A stretch of DNA of 46,199 nt, from assembly GCF_003243465.1 (NCBI RefSeq), contig NZ_QFQZ01000034.1, forward strand, positions 1 to 46,199, read 5' to 3'. The notes under the pieces were generated by a model. That model had not been told where the DNA came from, searched no databases, and saw only the letters and a program-made list of their open reading frames with translations. Shown in pieces: positions 16,445 to 24,799 of the stretch. Position 1 is the first letter of the stretch, and every line of letters starts with the position of its first letter. The position numbers were made by a program, and so were the translations under genes. Origin of the DNA: Caulobacter segnis. GTDB lineage: Bacteria; Pseudomonadota; Alphaproteobacteria; Caulobacterales; Caulobacteraceae.

Positions 16445-17668
16445 ATGGCGGCGATGACCGCCGAGTTGCCGACCAAGACCGACACCGCCGACACCCTGAT
16501 CGCCCGCGCCGTCGAACAGGCGCGCGCCGCCGTCGGCCTGCCCGAGGGAACCCGGATCGTCGCGGCCATGTCCGGCGGCGTGGACTCGACCGTCACCGCC
16601 GCCCTGCTGGCTCGCGCCGGCTATGAGGTCGTCGGCGTCACCCTGCAGCTCTACGACCACGGCGCGGCGATCTCGCGCAAAGGCGCCTGCTGCGCCGGCC
16701 AGGACATCCTGGACGCCCGCATGGCCGCCGAGCGCATCGGCATCCCGCACTACGTCCTCGACTACGAAAGCCGTTTCCGCGAGCAGGTGATCGAGGACTT
16801 CGCCGACGCCTATCTGCGCGGCGAAACGCCGATTCCCTGCGTGCGCTGCAACCAGACCGTCAAGTTCCGCGACCTCCTGGACGTCGCCCGCGACCTGGGC
16901 GCCGAGGCCATGGCCACCGGCCACTACGTCCAGCGCGGCATGCCTTCTGGCGCGAACCGCCCGCAACTGCGCCGCGCCGCCGACCCGGCCAAGGACCAGA
17001 GCTATTTCCTGTTCGCCACCACGCGCGAGCAGCTCGACTTCCTGCGCTTCCCGCTGGGCGGCATGGACAAGCCGACCGTGCGCGCCGTCGCGGCGGGCCT
17101 GGGCCTGTCGATCGCCGACAAGCCCGACAGCCAGGACATCTGCTTCGTGCCCGAGGGCAAGTACACGACCGTCATCGACCGCATCCGCCCGCAAGGCGCG
17201 GAGGCCGGCGACATCGTGCACCTGGACGGCCGCGTGCTGGGCCGCCACGAGGGCGTCACCCGCTACACGATCGGCCAGCGACGGGGCTTGAACATCGCCG
17301 TCGGCGATCCGCTGTTCGTGGTCCGCATCGACGCCGACAAGCGCCAGGTGATCGTCGGCCCGCGCGAGGCCCTGCTGACCGCCGCCCTGACCTTGAAGGA
17401 AACCAACTGGCTGGGCGGCCAGGACGACCTGGCGGCCGCCGCCGACGAGGGCCAGGCCGTGCTGGCGCGCGTGCGCTCGACCCGCGAGCCCGTTCCTGGT
17501 CGCCTGACGCTGATGGACGGCGAGGTCGCCGTGGCCTTCGACGGGTCCGAAGAAGGCGTCGCGCCGGGTCAGGCCTGCGTGCTCTACGACCCGGCCGATC
17601 CGGAGCGCGTGCTGGGCGGCGGGTTCATCGCGCGGGCGGTGCGGGCGATGGATATCACCCCGGCCTGA
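16445..17668 (+). CDS. mnmA: tRNA-specific 2-thiouridylase MnmA
   Basis: MnmA puts sulfur on U34 of Lys, Glu and Gln tRNAs, using ATP to adenylate the uridine. Visible features are the PP-loop SGGVDS (43-48) for ATP, the catalytic cysteine C135 in CVRCNQTVKF and the second catalytic cysteine C233 in SQDICFV. The C-terminal part has the expected beta-barrel region (TRYTIGQRRGLNIAVGDP). The length, 407 residues, is normal with an alphaproteobacterial N-terminal extension. The ATG at 16454 is an alternative start. It lies 36 bp after flgL but its function is unrelated to the flagellum. Confidence 0.95.
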   Translation: MAAMTAELPTKTDTADTLIARAVEQARAAVGLPEGTRIVAAMSGGVDSTVTAALLARAGYEVVGVTLQLYDHGAAISRKGACCAGQDILDARMAAERIGIPHYVLDYESRFREQVIEDFADAYLRGETPIPCVRCNQTVKFRDLLDVARDLGAEAMATGHYVQRGMPSGANRPQLRRAADPAKDQSYFLFATTREQLDFLRFPLGGMDKPTVRAVAAGLGLSIADKPDSQDICFVPEGKYTTVIDRIRPQGAEAGDIVHLDGRVLGRHEGVTRYTIGQRRGLNIAVGDPLFVVRIDADKRQVIVGPREALLTAALTLKETNWLGGQDDLAAAADEGQAVLARVRSTREPVPGRLTLMDGEVAVAFDGSEEGVAPGQACVLYDPADPERVLGGGFIARAVRAMDITPA

Positions 17669-17725
17669 TCGGATCGAAAGGCGGCCTCCAGGGTTCTGCA
17701 AGGGACCACGCTCTGGAGACCCCGC

Positions 17726-18175
17726 ATGCTTCGATCCCTGCTCATCGGCCTTTCGGCCGGCTCCCGCGCCCTGACGCCGCTGGCCACCGTCAGCGAGGCG
17801 GCCCGCAGCGGCCATCTGTCCGAGACCAATCCGGCGGTCCGCCTGCTGGCCCATCCGCTGTTCTCGGCCGGCTCCAAGGCCCTGGCGGCGGGCGAACTGT
17901 GGGGCGACAAGCTGAAGTCCGCGCCGGATCGGATCGTGCCGGCCGGCATCGCCGCGCGGCTCCTGGCCGGCGGCCTGAGCGGCGCGGCCCTGGCCCCGCG
18001 CAAGCAGCTGCTGCTGGGCGCCGCCCTCGGGGCCGGCGCGGCGGTGGCGGCGTCCTACGTCACCTTCGGCGCGCGCATGAAGGCCCTGCGCCGCTGGGGC
18101 CAGACCCCGACAGGCCTCGTGGAGGACGCCCTGACGGTGGGCGCGGCCCAATGGGTGGTGCGAGGCGCCAAGTGA
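17726..18175 (+). CDS. Small membrane protein, DUF4126-like
   Basis: The 149-residue product is hydrophobic and Ala/Gly/Leu-rich, with likely membrane segments at about 53-70 and 90-125. It contains SAGSRALTPLATVSEAARSG and ends in TLTVGAAQWVVRG-like sequence, resembling the DUF4126 family; the resemblance is from memory of the pattern, not a search. GGAG lies upstream. Its stop codon overlaps the GTG start of the next small gene (GTGA), so the two are probably translated together. Function unknown. Confidence 0.8.
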   Translation: MLRSLLIGLSAGSRALTPLATVSEAARSGHLSETNPAVRLLAHPLFSAGSKALAAGELWGDKLKSAPDRIVPAGIAARLLAGGLSGAALAPRKQLLLGAALGAGAAVAASYVTFGARMKALRRWGQTPTGLVEDALTVGAAQWVVRGAK

Positions 18176-18327
18176 GCACGCCGGAAAAGGCCGCCGCGCC
18201 AAAGCCGCCGGAAGCGCCAGAGCCGCCTCGGCCCGCCAAGGTCACGGCCGAGGGCGTCCGTCGCCAGCGCCGGCACATCAAGGACCTGACCGGAGAGGAC
18301 CCGCTGCGCGGCGGGGTGGCGGACTAG
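18172..18327 (+). CDS. Small hypothetical protein, 51 residues
   Basis: The frame starts with a GTG that overlaps the previous stop (GTGA) and runs to TAG at 18325-18327. The product is Pro/Ala-rich at first (KAAAPKPPEAPEPPRPAK), then basic (VTAEGVRRQRRHIKDLTGED). The overlap and in-frame structure suggest translational coupling. It is too short for confident assignment; no function is proposed. Confidence 0.6.
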   Translation: MSTPEKAAAPKPPEAPEPPRPAKVTAEGVRRQRRHIKDLTGEDPLRGGVAD

Positions 18328-18335
18328 GGCCGAGT

Positions 18336-18462
18336 CCCTCTCCCCTTGCGGGAGAGGGTGGCCCGGAGGGCCGGGTGAGGGGTTGCGCTCCGCTATCCGG
18401 AAAGGCCTTTCAACCCCTCATCCGTCGGCTTCGCCGACACCTTCTCCCGCAGGGGGAGAAGG
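18336..18462. repeat. REP-like composite palindrome, family C
   Basis: CCCTCTCCCCTTGCGGGAGAGGG and CCTTCTCCCGCAGGGGGAGAAGG are hairpin-forming arms at each end, and the inner part has further complementary blocks (AGGGGTTGCG versus AACCCCTCAT). It occupies the space between the small ORF at 18327 and the hxlR-type gene that ends at 18466. Intergenic palindromes with this CTCCCC/GGGGAG character are common in alphaproteobacterial genomes. Confidence 0.7.
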
Positions 18463-18465
18463 AAA

Positions 18466-18966
18466 CTACTCCGCCGCCATGTTGGCCGCTTCCAGGGCCT
18501 CGCCCACCGTCAGGCTGTCGGCCCGGCGCGACGTGCGCTCCAGCTCGCGACGATCGACCACCTCGCCGCAGGCTTCGCAGGCCATCACCGGGTGGAAGGC
18601 GCAGCCGCAGCCCTTGTGGGTGAACATCACCGGCGAGTTGTCGCGGCCGTAGACGTGGCGGTCGCCCCATTCGGCCATGGTCAGCAGCACGGGCGACAGC
18701 GCCAGACCCTTCTCCGTCAGCCAGTACTCGTGGCGCGGCGGGCGTTCCGAATAGCGGCGGGTCTCCATCACGCCGTGACCGACCAGGCTCTTCAGGCGGG
18801 CGGCCAGGACGTTGCGGGCGACACCCAGCCGCTCCTGCCACTGCTCGAACCGCTTCACCCCGGCGAAGGCGTCCCGGAGGATCAGCAAGGTCCACGGGTC
18901 GCCGACGACCTCGAGGGTGGCGGCGACCGAGCAGCGCTCGTTGGTGTAGTCAGCGGTTCGACCCAT
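18466..18966 (-). CDS. HxlR-family transcriptional regulator 1
   Basis: The 166-residue product has the HxlR winged helix: CSVAATLEVVGDPWTLLILRD (about 11-31), then FAGVKRFEQWQERLGVARNV and LAARLKSLVGHGVMETRRYS with RPPRHEYWLTEKG at the wing. The C-terminal half has a Cys-rich segment (GCGCAFHPVMACEACGEVVD) that could bind a metal ion; this is inference. I chose ATG 18966 because residues upstream (to 19122) are not conserved in style. It is divergent from a thiolase, with a 9-bp inverted repeat in the gap (19019-19064), so autoregulation and control of the thiolase are plausible. Confidence 0.88.
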   Translation of the reverse strand: MGRTADYTNERCSVAATLEVVGDPWTLLILRDAFAGVKRFEQWQERLGVARNVLAARLKSLVGHGVMETRRYSERPPRHEYWLTEKGLALSPVLLTMAEWGDRHVYGRDNSPVMFTHKGCGCAFHPVMACEACGEVVDRRELERTSRRADSLTVGEALEAANMAAE

Positions 18967-19018
18967 GACGCAAGGTTGAGGCGTTCCGTGGCGGAAAGCA
19001 AGAGCGTTGCGTTTGAAG

Positions 19019-19064
19019 ATGAACCGATCTAGGTTTTTATTCGCAATTGACTCTCTCGGTTCAT
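19019..19064. promoter_or_regulatory. Inverted repeat between HxlR regulator 1 and the thiolase gene
   Basis: ATGAACCGA (19019-19027) and TCGGTTCAT (19056-19064) are exact reverse complements separated by 28 bp. The two half-sites are 37 bp apart, about 3.5 helical turns. The region is the only gap between the divergent genes, so it is a good candidate for the HxlR operator. Confidence 0.55.
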
Positions 19065-19197
19065 TTGCAGACTGGCGAGCGGTCCCGGCGTCCGCCCCGA
19101 CCGCTCGCCCCTTTCCCATCACGATCTCGCAAGCCTCTTGCGCGGGATGTGGCGATCAGGGCCTATCTCGCCTCAAAAGTTCTGTAGGGAGAAAATC

Positions 19198-20385
19198 ATG
19201 TCCGCCGCCGATCCCGTCGTCATCGTCTCCTATGCCCGCACCCCGATGGGCGGCTTCCAGGGCGCTCTAGGCGGGGTGAAGGCCACCGAGCTGGGCGCGA
19301 GCGCGGTCAAGGCCGCCATTGAGCGGGCCGGCGTGGCGGGCGACAAGGTCGAGCAGATCATCATGGGCTGCGTGCTGCCGGCCGGCCTTGGCCAAGCCCC
19401 GGCGCGCCAGGCGGCGCTGGGCGCGGGCCTGCCGCTCTCGGTCGAGGCGACCACCGTCAACAAGATGTGCGGCAGCGGCATGCAGGCGGCGATCATGGCC
19501 CACGACGCCCTGGCGGCCGGCTCGGTCGACTTGGTCGTGGCCGGCGGCATGGAGAGCATGACCGGCGCGCCCTACCTGATGGCCAAGCACCGGGCCGGCG
19601 CCCGCATCGGCCACGACCAGATCTGGGACTCCATGTACCTGGACGGCCTGGAGGACGCCTACACCCCCGGCAAGCTGATGGGCGCCTTCGCCGAGGACAC
19701 CGCCGCCCAGTACCAGTTCACCCGCGAGGCCATGGACGCCTATGCGACCAAGGGTCTCGCGAAAGCCAAGACCGCCATCGAGACCGGCGCCTTCAAGGGC
19801 GAGATCACCCCGGTCAGCATCCAGACCCGCAAGGGGACCGAGGTCATCGATACGGACGAGCAGCCGCTGAAGGCCGATCCGGCCAAGATCCCGACCCTGC
19901 GGCCGGCCTTCGCGCGCGACGGCGGCATCACGGCGGCCAACAGCAGCTCGATCAGCGACGGCGCGGCCGCCCTGGTCATGACGCGCGAGAGCGTCGCCAA
20001 GGCGCTGGGCCTGCCGATCGTCGCCCGCGTCGCCGGCCACGCCGCCCACGCCCACGAGCCGGGCCTCTTCACCACCGCCCCGGTCCCGGCCATGAAGAAG
20101 GCGCTCAAGAAAGCCGGCTGGAGCGTCGAGGACGTCGACCTGTTCGAGGTCAACGAGGCCTTCGCCGTGGTGGCGATGATCGCGCAGCAGGAGCTGGGCA
20201 TTCCCGAGGACAAGCTGAACGTCAACGGCGGCGCCTGCGCCCTGGGCCACCCGATCGGCGCCTCGGGCGCGCGCATCCTCTGCACCCTGATCGCAGCCCT
20301 CCAGGCCCGCGGCGGCAAGAAGGGCCTGGCGTCCCTGTGCATTGGCGGCGGCGAGGCCACGGCGATGGCGGTGGAGCTGGTGTGA
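19198..20385 (+). CDS. Acetyl-CoA acetyltransferase (thiolase)
   Basis: This enzyme condenses or cleaves acetoacetyl-CoA. The 395-residue protein starts MSAADPVVIVSYARTPMGGF after an AGGGAG site. The acylated Cys is C91 (NKMCGSGMQ), the catalytic His is H351 (GHPIGASGAR) and the C-terminal Cys is C381 (CIGGGEA). The domain order is normal for thiolase II. It stands alone, with no phaB or fatty-acid gene next to it, so the pathway is not fixed by context. A longer frame back to 19138 has no ribosome-binding site. Confidence 0.95.
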   Translation: MSAADPVVIVSYARTPMGGFQGALGGVKATELGASAVKAAIERAGVAGDKVEQIIMGCVLPAGLGQAPARQAALGAGLPLSVEATTVNKMCGSGMQAAIMAHDALAAGSVDLVVAGGMESMTGAPYLMAKHRAGARIGHDQIWDSMYLDGLEDAYTPGKLMGAFAEDTAAQYQFTREAMDAYATKGLAKAKTAIETGAFKGEITPVSIQTRKGTEVIDTDEQPLKADPAKIPTLRPAFARDGGITAANSSSISDGAAALVMTRESVAKALGLPIVARVAGHAAHAHEPGLFTTAPVPAMKKALKKAGWSVEDVDLFEVNEAFAVVAMIAQQELGIPEDKLNVNGGACALGHPIGASGARILCTLIAALQARGGKKGLASLCIGGGEATAMAVELV

Positions 20386-20397
20386 AGACTGGTGAAG

Positions 20398-20515
20398 ATG
20401 CTCCCCCGCGATGCGGGGGAGCTGTCGCGGAGCGACTGAAGGGGCTAGCTGGACGTTGACCGCGCTCGCCCGCTCCGGCCCTTTGGGCCACCGCCCTCGC
20501 AACGCGGGGGAGGAT
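20398..20515. repeat. REP-like composite palindrome, family B, copy 1
   Basis: ATGCTCCCCCGCGATGCGGG opens it and a GCGGGGGAGG-type arm closes it, with GCTGTCGCGGAGCGACTGA and CTCCGGCCCTTTGGGCCACC blocks inside. A second copy occurs at 35365-35484 with the same order of blocks. It lies between the thiolase and a small acetyltransferase. Confidence 0.75.
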
Positions 20516-20532
20516 CAAGCGTTGGAACCCTC

Positions 20533-20802
20533 ATGACCGACACGTTCCGCCACAACCCCGAACTGTCCCGCTACGAGCTCGAGGTCGACGGCCTGCTGGC
20601 CGTGGCCGACTATCAGCGGTCGGGCCACCGGCTGGTGATCCCGCACGTCGAGGCCGACCCGGCCCTGCGCGGCACCGGCGCCGCCGGACGCCTGATGACC
20701 AAGGTCGCCGAGACGGCCCGCGCCGAGGGCATGCGGATCACCCCGCTGTGCTCCTACGCGGCGGCCTGGCTGAAGCGGAACGATCCGGACCTGATCGCCT
20801 AG
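20533..20802 (+). CDS. Small GNAT-like acetyltransferase domain protein
   Basis: The 89-residue product has the CoA-binding pattern of the small GNAT family (LVIPHVEADPALRGTGAAGR at about 34-53, then LMTKVAETARAEGMRITPLC). The conserved R-G-T-G turn corresponds to the acetyl-CoA loop. Proteins of this size usually acetylate an unknown small substrate. Its stop TAG (20800-20802) overlaps the stop of the convergent M28 peptidase gene in CTAG. Confidence 0.82.
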   Translation: MTDTFRHNPELSRYELEVDGLLAVADYQRSGHRLVIPHVEADPALRGTGAAGRLMTKVAETARAEGMRITPLCSYAAAWLKRNDPDLIA

Positions 20803-22178
20803 GGCTGTTTCGGGGCCGGCGGCGGGCTCTCGAAGCTGCCGGCCGGGCCGGGGAATACGATCGGGCTTTCCCAGCCGTCGGGGCTGACCGACGAGACGCC
20901 GAAGAAGTAGTCGTCGATCACCACGTCCCTCAGGGTCACGGTCGCGGCCGGGCCTGGGACCCAACGGTTCAGGCGCCAGGTCGGGTCGGTGGTCACCCGC
21001 CACCAGACGCGATGGCCCGCCGCGCCGGGCGTCGGGGCCCAGGAGACCTTGGTGTCGGGGCTGACCGCGCCCTCGATCTTGACGCCCGACGGCGGCGGCG
21101 GGGCCGAGGCGAGGCTGGCCATCGCCACCACGTTCAGCCGGGTGACCTGGGCGAGGTAGGTGAAGTCGACGCCCTCGATCGTGTCGCCATAGGCCTTGCC
21201 GTTCTCGGTCCGCAGGTCCTGGTGCTGGCGATCGTAGTTCTCGACGGCCTCGGTCACCCGCACGGCCGGATAGCCGGCCTCCAAGAGCGGCACCTGGTCG
21301 CCGCCCCGGCCGTAGCGGTCGGTGCGATAGACCATCACCACGTCGAAGTTCGTCAGGTACTTGTCGGCCAAGCCATCGAGATAGCGGGCCAGGTTGCGCG
21401 AGGGGCTGTCGACCTCGCCGCCGTTGTAGCGGCGGCCGTTGGCCTGCTCCGGCGTCTCGACGGCCTTGGTGCCTTCCGAGAAGACCCGGACGTGGGTGTT
21501 GTCGATCACCCCGCTCTGGCCGCGGCTGTTGCCGACGATGTCGTTGTTGAGGTCGGCCTCGACCTTCCAGCCCTGAGCGCGAGCGTAGTCGGCGAGGATC
21601 TTGCCGCCCAGCAGCCCCTGCTCCTCGCCCGAGAGAACGGCGAACACCAGGGTGGCGGGAAACTTGTGCTTGGACAGCACCCGCGCCGCCTCGATCACCG
21701 CCGCCACGCCCGAGCCGTCGTCATTGGCGCCCGGCGCGTCGCTGGTGAAGTTCATGACGTCGGTCACGCGGCTGTCGATATGGCCGGCGATGATGATCAC
21801 CCGGTTGGGGTCGGTCGTTCCCTTCTGGATCGCCAGCACGTCCATCACCTCGGTCGGGTTGGGCACGCGCCGGCCCGTGACGACCTGCGACGGCGTCTCG
21901 ACGGTCAGGCAGCCGCCGCAGTCCCTGGAGATCGCCTCGAACCGCGCCTTGGCCCAGCGACGCGCCGCGCCGATGCCGCGCTTGTCCGACTGGGTGTCGG
22001 ACAGGGTGTGGCGCGTGCCGAAGCCGACCAGCGAACGGATCGTGCTCTCCAGCGCCTTGGCGTCGACATCGGCGGCGACGGTGCGCAGCAGCGGCTGATC
22101 CGTCGAGGGCGCCGGCGTTTCGGCGTGGGCGACACCAGCCGCCATCAGGCCGGCGGCGAGGACGAGGGACAGACGCAT
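20799..22178 (-). CDS. Secreted M28-family metallopeptidase
   Basis: The 459-residue product begins with a signal peptide (MRLSLVLAAGLMAAGVAHA). It has the M28 zinc ligands: H in GHIDSR, D in GANDDGSG and the catalytic E-E pair in LSGEEQGLLG. A C-terminal fibronectin-like region (about 365-445) carries Pro/Trp-rich sequences. It is likely an exported aminopeptidase. I chose ATG 22178 because it places the signal peptide correctly; the longer ORF start at 22232 does not. Confidence 0.92.
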   Translation of the reverse strand: MRLSLVLAAGLMAAGVAHAETPAPSTDQPLLRTVAADVDAKALESTIRSLVGFGTRHTLSDTQSDKRGIGAARRWAKARFEAISRDCGGCLTVETPSQVVTGRRVPNPTEVMDVLAIQKGTTDPNRVIIIAGHIDSRVTDVMNFTSDAPGANDDGSGVAAVIEAARVLSKHKFPATLVFAVLSGEEQGLLGGKILADYARAQGWKVEADLNNDIVGNSRGQSGVIDNTHVRVFSEGTKAVETPEQANGRRYNGGEVDSPSRNLARYLDGLADKYLTNFDVVMVYRTDRYGRGGDQVPLLEAGYPAVRVTEAVENYDRQHQDLRTENGKAYGDTIEGVDFTYLAQVTRLNVVAMASLASAPPPPSGVKIEGAVSPDTKVSWAPTPGAAGHRVWWRVTTDPTWRLNRWVPGPAATVTLRDVVIDDYFFGVSSVSPDGWESPIVFPGPAGSFESPPPAPKQP

Positions 22179-22213
22179 GGCGACTCCGGGACAGGAAGCG
22201 CGAACGTTGCCGT

Positions 22214-22726
22214 TCAGGCCGTCTCCGGACAATCCCCTTTCAGCCCCGCCATGAACGCCACCCGCTCCAGCACCTCCGGCCCCGCCGCCGGTCCGGCCGC
22301 ATAGGTGAAGTGCTCCGGCGTGATCGGCTTGCCGCTGACCTGGTCAATCAGCACGGGCTCGGCCGCGTTCCCCGTCTCGCGGTCCACGAGTTGGCCCGCA
22401 ATCCCCTCGACCGCGAAGTGGCGGTTGCCGAAGGCCAGCATCGCCGTCAGCACGCCGCCGAAGTCGCGGCCCAGGTCGGTCAGCACGTATTCGTAGCGCG
22501 GCGGGCGCGTGCTGTAGGCGCGCTTTTCCAGCAGGCCGTTCTCGACCAGGGCCGCCAGGCGCTTGGTCAGGATGTTCGGCGCGACGCCCAGGCTCTTCTC
22601 GAACTGGTCGAAACGTCCAAGACCCTGACTGGCGTCTCGGAGGATCAGGAAGGTCCAGGCGTCTCCCACCCGCTCCAGCGTGCGAGCGACCGGACATTGG
22701 GTGGGGGCGCGTTCAGATTTGCTCAT
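22214..22726 (-). CDS. HxlR-family transcriptional regulator 2
   Basis: The 170-residue protein has the HxlR helix-turn-helix (CPVARTLERVGDAWTFLILR at about 11-30, then FEKSLGVAPNILTKRLAALV) and the wing YSTRPPRYEYVLTDLG. The C-terminal tail has no Cys cluster. It is divergent from a short-chain dehydrogenase, with a perfect 6-bp inverted repeat in the shared gap. HxlR regulators often control an adjacent oxidoreductase gene in this way. Confidence 0.92.
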   Translation of the reverse strand: MSKSERAPTQCPVARTLERVGDAWTFLILRDASQGLGRFDQFEKSLGVAPNILTKRLAALVENGLLEKRAYSTRPPRYEYVLTDLGRDFGGVLTAMLAFGNRHFAVEGIAGQLVDRETGNAAEPVLIDQVSGKPITPEHFTYAAGPAAGPEVLERVAFMAGLKGDCPETA

Positions 22727-22746
22727 GACGAAATATCTGGGGAGTG

Positions 22747-22763
22747 ACTTGCGATTTGCAAGT
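22747..22763. promoter_or_regulatory. Inverted repeat between HxlR regulator 2 and the SDR gene
   Basis: ACTTGC-GATTT-GCAAGT is a perfect 6-bp palindrome with a 5-bp centre. It is about 20 bp upstream of the regulator start and about 60 bp upstream of the SDR start. Half-sites differ from those of regulator 1, as expected for a different specificity. Confidence 0.55.
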
Positions 22764-22825
22764 TAACTCATAGCTAGCCATCAAGCCGGACCGATGGGGC
22801 CTCGGCAAGGGACTTTGAAACACCG

Positions 22826-23638
22826 ATGAGCGACACCAGCACGAGTAGCGCCCCTGGGGGCGCGGCCCTGATCACCGGCGCCTCGACCGGCATCGGCGCG
22901 GTCTATGCCGACCGCCTGGCCAAGCGCGGCCACGACCTGATCCTGGTCGCCCGCGACGAGGCCCGCCTCAACGCCCTGGCCGAGCGCCTGCGCGGCGAGA
23001 CCGGCGTCAAGGTCGAGGTCATCAAGGCCGACCTGACCGACAAGGCCGACCTTGTGAAGCTGGAGCAGCGCCTGGCGGCCGACACCGCGATCACGGTGCT
23101 GGTCAACAACGCCGGCGTCGCCGGCGCGGGCGACTTCGTCGGCTCCGAGCCCGACGCTTTCGAGAAGATGATCCAGCTGAACGTGGTGGCGGTCACCCGC
23201 CTGGCCTCGGCGGCGGCCCGCAACTTCGTCCCGCGCAACGCCGGGACGATCATCAACCTGGCCTCGGTGGTGGGTCTGATGCCTGAGCTGAACATGCCGG
23301 TCTATGGCGCGACCAAGGCCTATGTGACCTACCTGACCCAGGCCCTGCGCGCGCAGTTCGGCGACTCCGCCGTCCGCCTGCAGGCCGTTCTGCCGGGCGC
23401 GACCCGCACCGAGATCTGGGAGCGCTCGGGCTCGGACATCAATGCGATGGACCCGAACATGGTCATGGATGTCGACGACATGGTCGACGCGGCGCTGGCG
23501 GGCTTCGACCAGGGCGAGCTGGTGACGATCCCGTCCCTGCCCGACGCGGCCGACTGGACCCATGCGCTGGCGGCCAAGGCCAAGCTCTATCCGAACCTGT
23601 CGCGCAGCCAGCCGGCGGCGCGTTTCAAGACGGCCTGA
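22826..23638 (+). CDS. Short-chain dehydrogenase/reductase
   Basis: The 270-residue product has the NAD(P)-binding TGASTGIG (17-24), the structural NNAG (94-97), the catalytic Ser147 (INLAS) and the active-site Tyr160 and Lys164 (YGATK). This is a classical SDR fold. Substrate cannot be inferred; the divergent HxlR regulator suggests response to an aromatic or carbonyl compound, which is inference. AAGGGA lies upstream. Confidence 0.92.
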   Translation: MSDTSTSSAPGGAALITGASTGIGAVYADRLAKRGHDLILVARDEARLNALAERLRGETGVKVEVIKADLTDKADLVKLEQRLAADTAITVLVNNAGVAGAGDFVGSEPDAFEKMIQLNVVAVTRLASAAARNFVPRNAGTIINLASVVGLMPELNMPVYGATKAYVTYLTQALRAQFGDSAVRLQAVLPGATRTEIWERSGSDINAMDPNMVMDVDDMVDAALAGFDQGELVTIPSLPDAADWTHALAAKAKLYPNLSRSQPAARFKTA

Positions 23639-23747
23639 GGACGGATTCCTCGCCGGCGCGGCGCTCACTCCCGCGCCGGCGAGTCCGCCCTGGACCCGCG
23701 CCTCGGCCTGATGCCGGCCGAGGCGCCGATCCGGAACGCGGGAAAAA

Positions 23748-24329
23748 CTAGCTAAGGACCATCACGACGACGCGGCGGTTCTGGGCCCGGCCCTCGCGCG
23801 TCTCGTTCGGGGCGACCGGGGCGTCCTGGCCGTAGGAGATCGTCGACATCCGGTTCAGGGCCACGCCGTGCTGGCTGAGGAACTTGCGGACCGTCTCGGC
23901 GCGCTTCTCGCCAAGCTCGTCGTTATATTCCTTGGAGCCGGAATTGTCGGTGTGACCCTGGATCTCGAGGTAGACGTTCTTGTTGTCGGCCTTGAGCTTC
24001 TCGGCGAACTCGCCCAGGCGCTGCTCGGCTTCCGGCGACAGGTTCGCGGCGTTGACCGGGAACTTCACCGAGTCGTCGCTGAGCACCAGGGCGTACTGGA
24101 ACTTGCCCTCGGCCAGCTTGCCGGCGGCGATGGCGCGGTCCAGGGCCTCCTTGGAGGTCTTGTCCAGTTCGCCGATCTGCGTGTCATGAGCGCTGACCCG
24201 CTCGTTGACCGCCCCGACCTGGGTGTTGACGTACTTCTTGGTCGCGCAGCCGGAAACCGACAGGCCGCCCATCACCAGGGCGGCGGCGACCATCATGGTC
24301 TTCGTGCTTGCTATCATCTTGGTTCTCAT
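23748..24329 (-). CDS. OmpA-family lipoprotein
   Basis: The product has a lipoprotein signal ending VSGC (lipobox), a short heptad-like helical region (about 34-65) and a C-terminal OmpA peptidoglycan-binding domain (about 85-193) with LEIQGHTDNSGSKEYNDELG and KRAETVRKFL, as expected for binding diaminopimelate. ATG 24329 gives 193 residues; ATG 24317 is an alternative. It probably anchors the outer membrane to the wall. It resembles Pal but lacks a neighbouring tolB, so it is called only OmpA-like. Confidence 0.9.
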   Translation of the reverse strand: MRTKMIASTKTMMVAAALVMGGLSVSGCATKKYVNTQVGAVNERVSAHDTQIGELDKTSKEALDRAIAAGKLAEGKFQYALVLSDDSVKFPVNAANLSPEAEQRLGEFAEKLKADNKNVYLEIQGHTDNSGSKEYNDELGEKRAETVRKFLSQHGVALNRMSTISYGQDAPVAPNETREGRAQNRRVVVMVLS

Positions 24330-24496
24330 CCGTAGTGACGCAGCGTCCTGCAACGCTCGCTGATGCAAAACCGACAGCCGAACTTGGCCAAAGATGGGCG
24401 CGATTCCGGCGCTTCCGGGCCAAGCTTGAGCATTGAATTACAAGCACATTATAGCCGCGCGCGAACCCGGATCGCGGCCTTTGGTTCCGGCGAAAA

Positions 24497-24720
24497 TTAT
24501 TCCGTTTCCGACGCCGAAAGCCACGCCAGGAAGGCTTTCAGGGCGGGACTCGGGACCTTGGACTTCAGCCAGGTCAGCCAGTCGCGGCCCGCCCCGACCT
24601 CGACGTCGAAGGGCCGCGCCAGGCGTCCCCCGGACCAGGTCACGACTGAACATATTGGGCGGCGCCAGCGCCACGCCAAGACCCTGGACCGCCGGCCGTC
24701 GACAGCGACCGCGGCGGCGG
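24497..24720 (-). pseudogene. Remnant of a LysR-type regulator, C-terminal part, frameshifted
   Basis: One minus-strand frame reads QGLGVALAPPNMFSRDLVRG, the typical end of a LysR substrate-binding domain. It then shifts to another frame that continues GGRLARPFDVEVGAGRDWLT and PSPALKAFLAWL before stopping at 24497. The frame change falls in a run of G's at about 24628-24632; one extra base would restore a single frame. No start codon or helix-turn-helix remains upstream. This is a decayed gene fragment of about 70 codons; family assignment is from pattern recognition. Confidence 0.7.
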
Positions 24721-24799
24721 CGAGGACGCCCGTAACACCGTCCACGCGAACGTGGCGCGGGCGGTCGTGGCGGCGGGGTTCGGCGCCTAGCGGAGAAAG

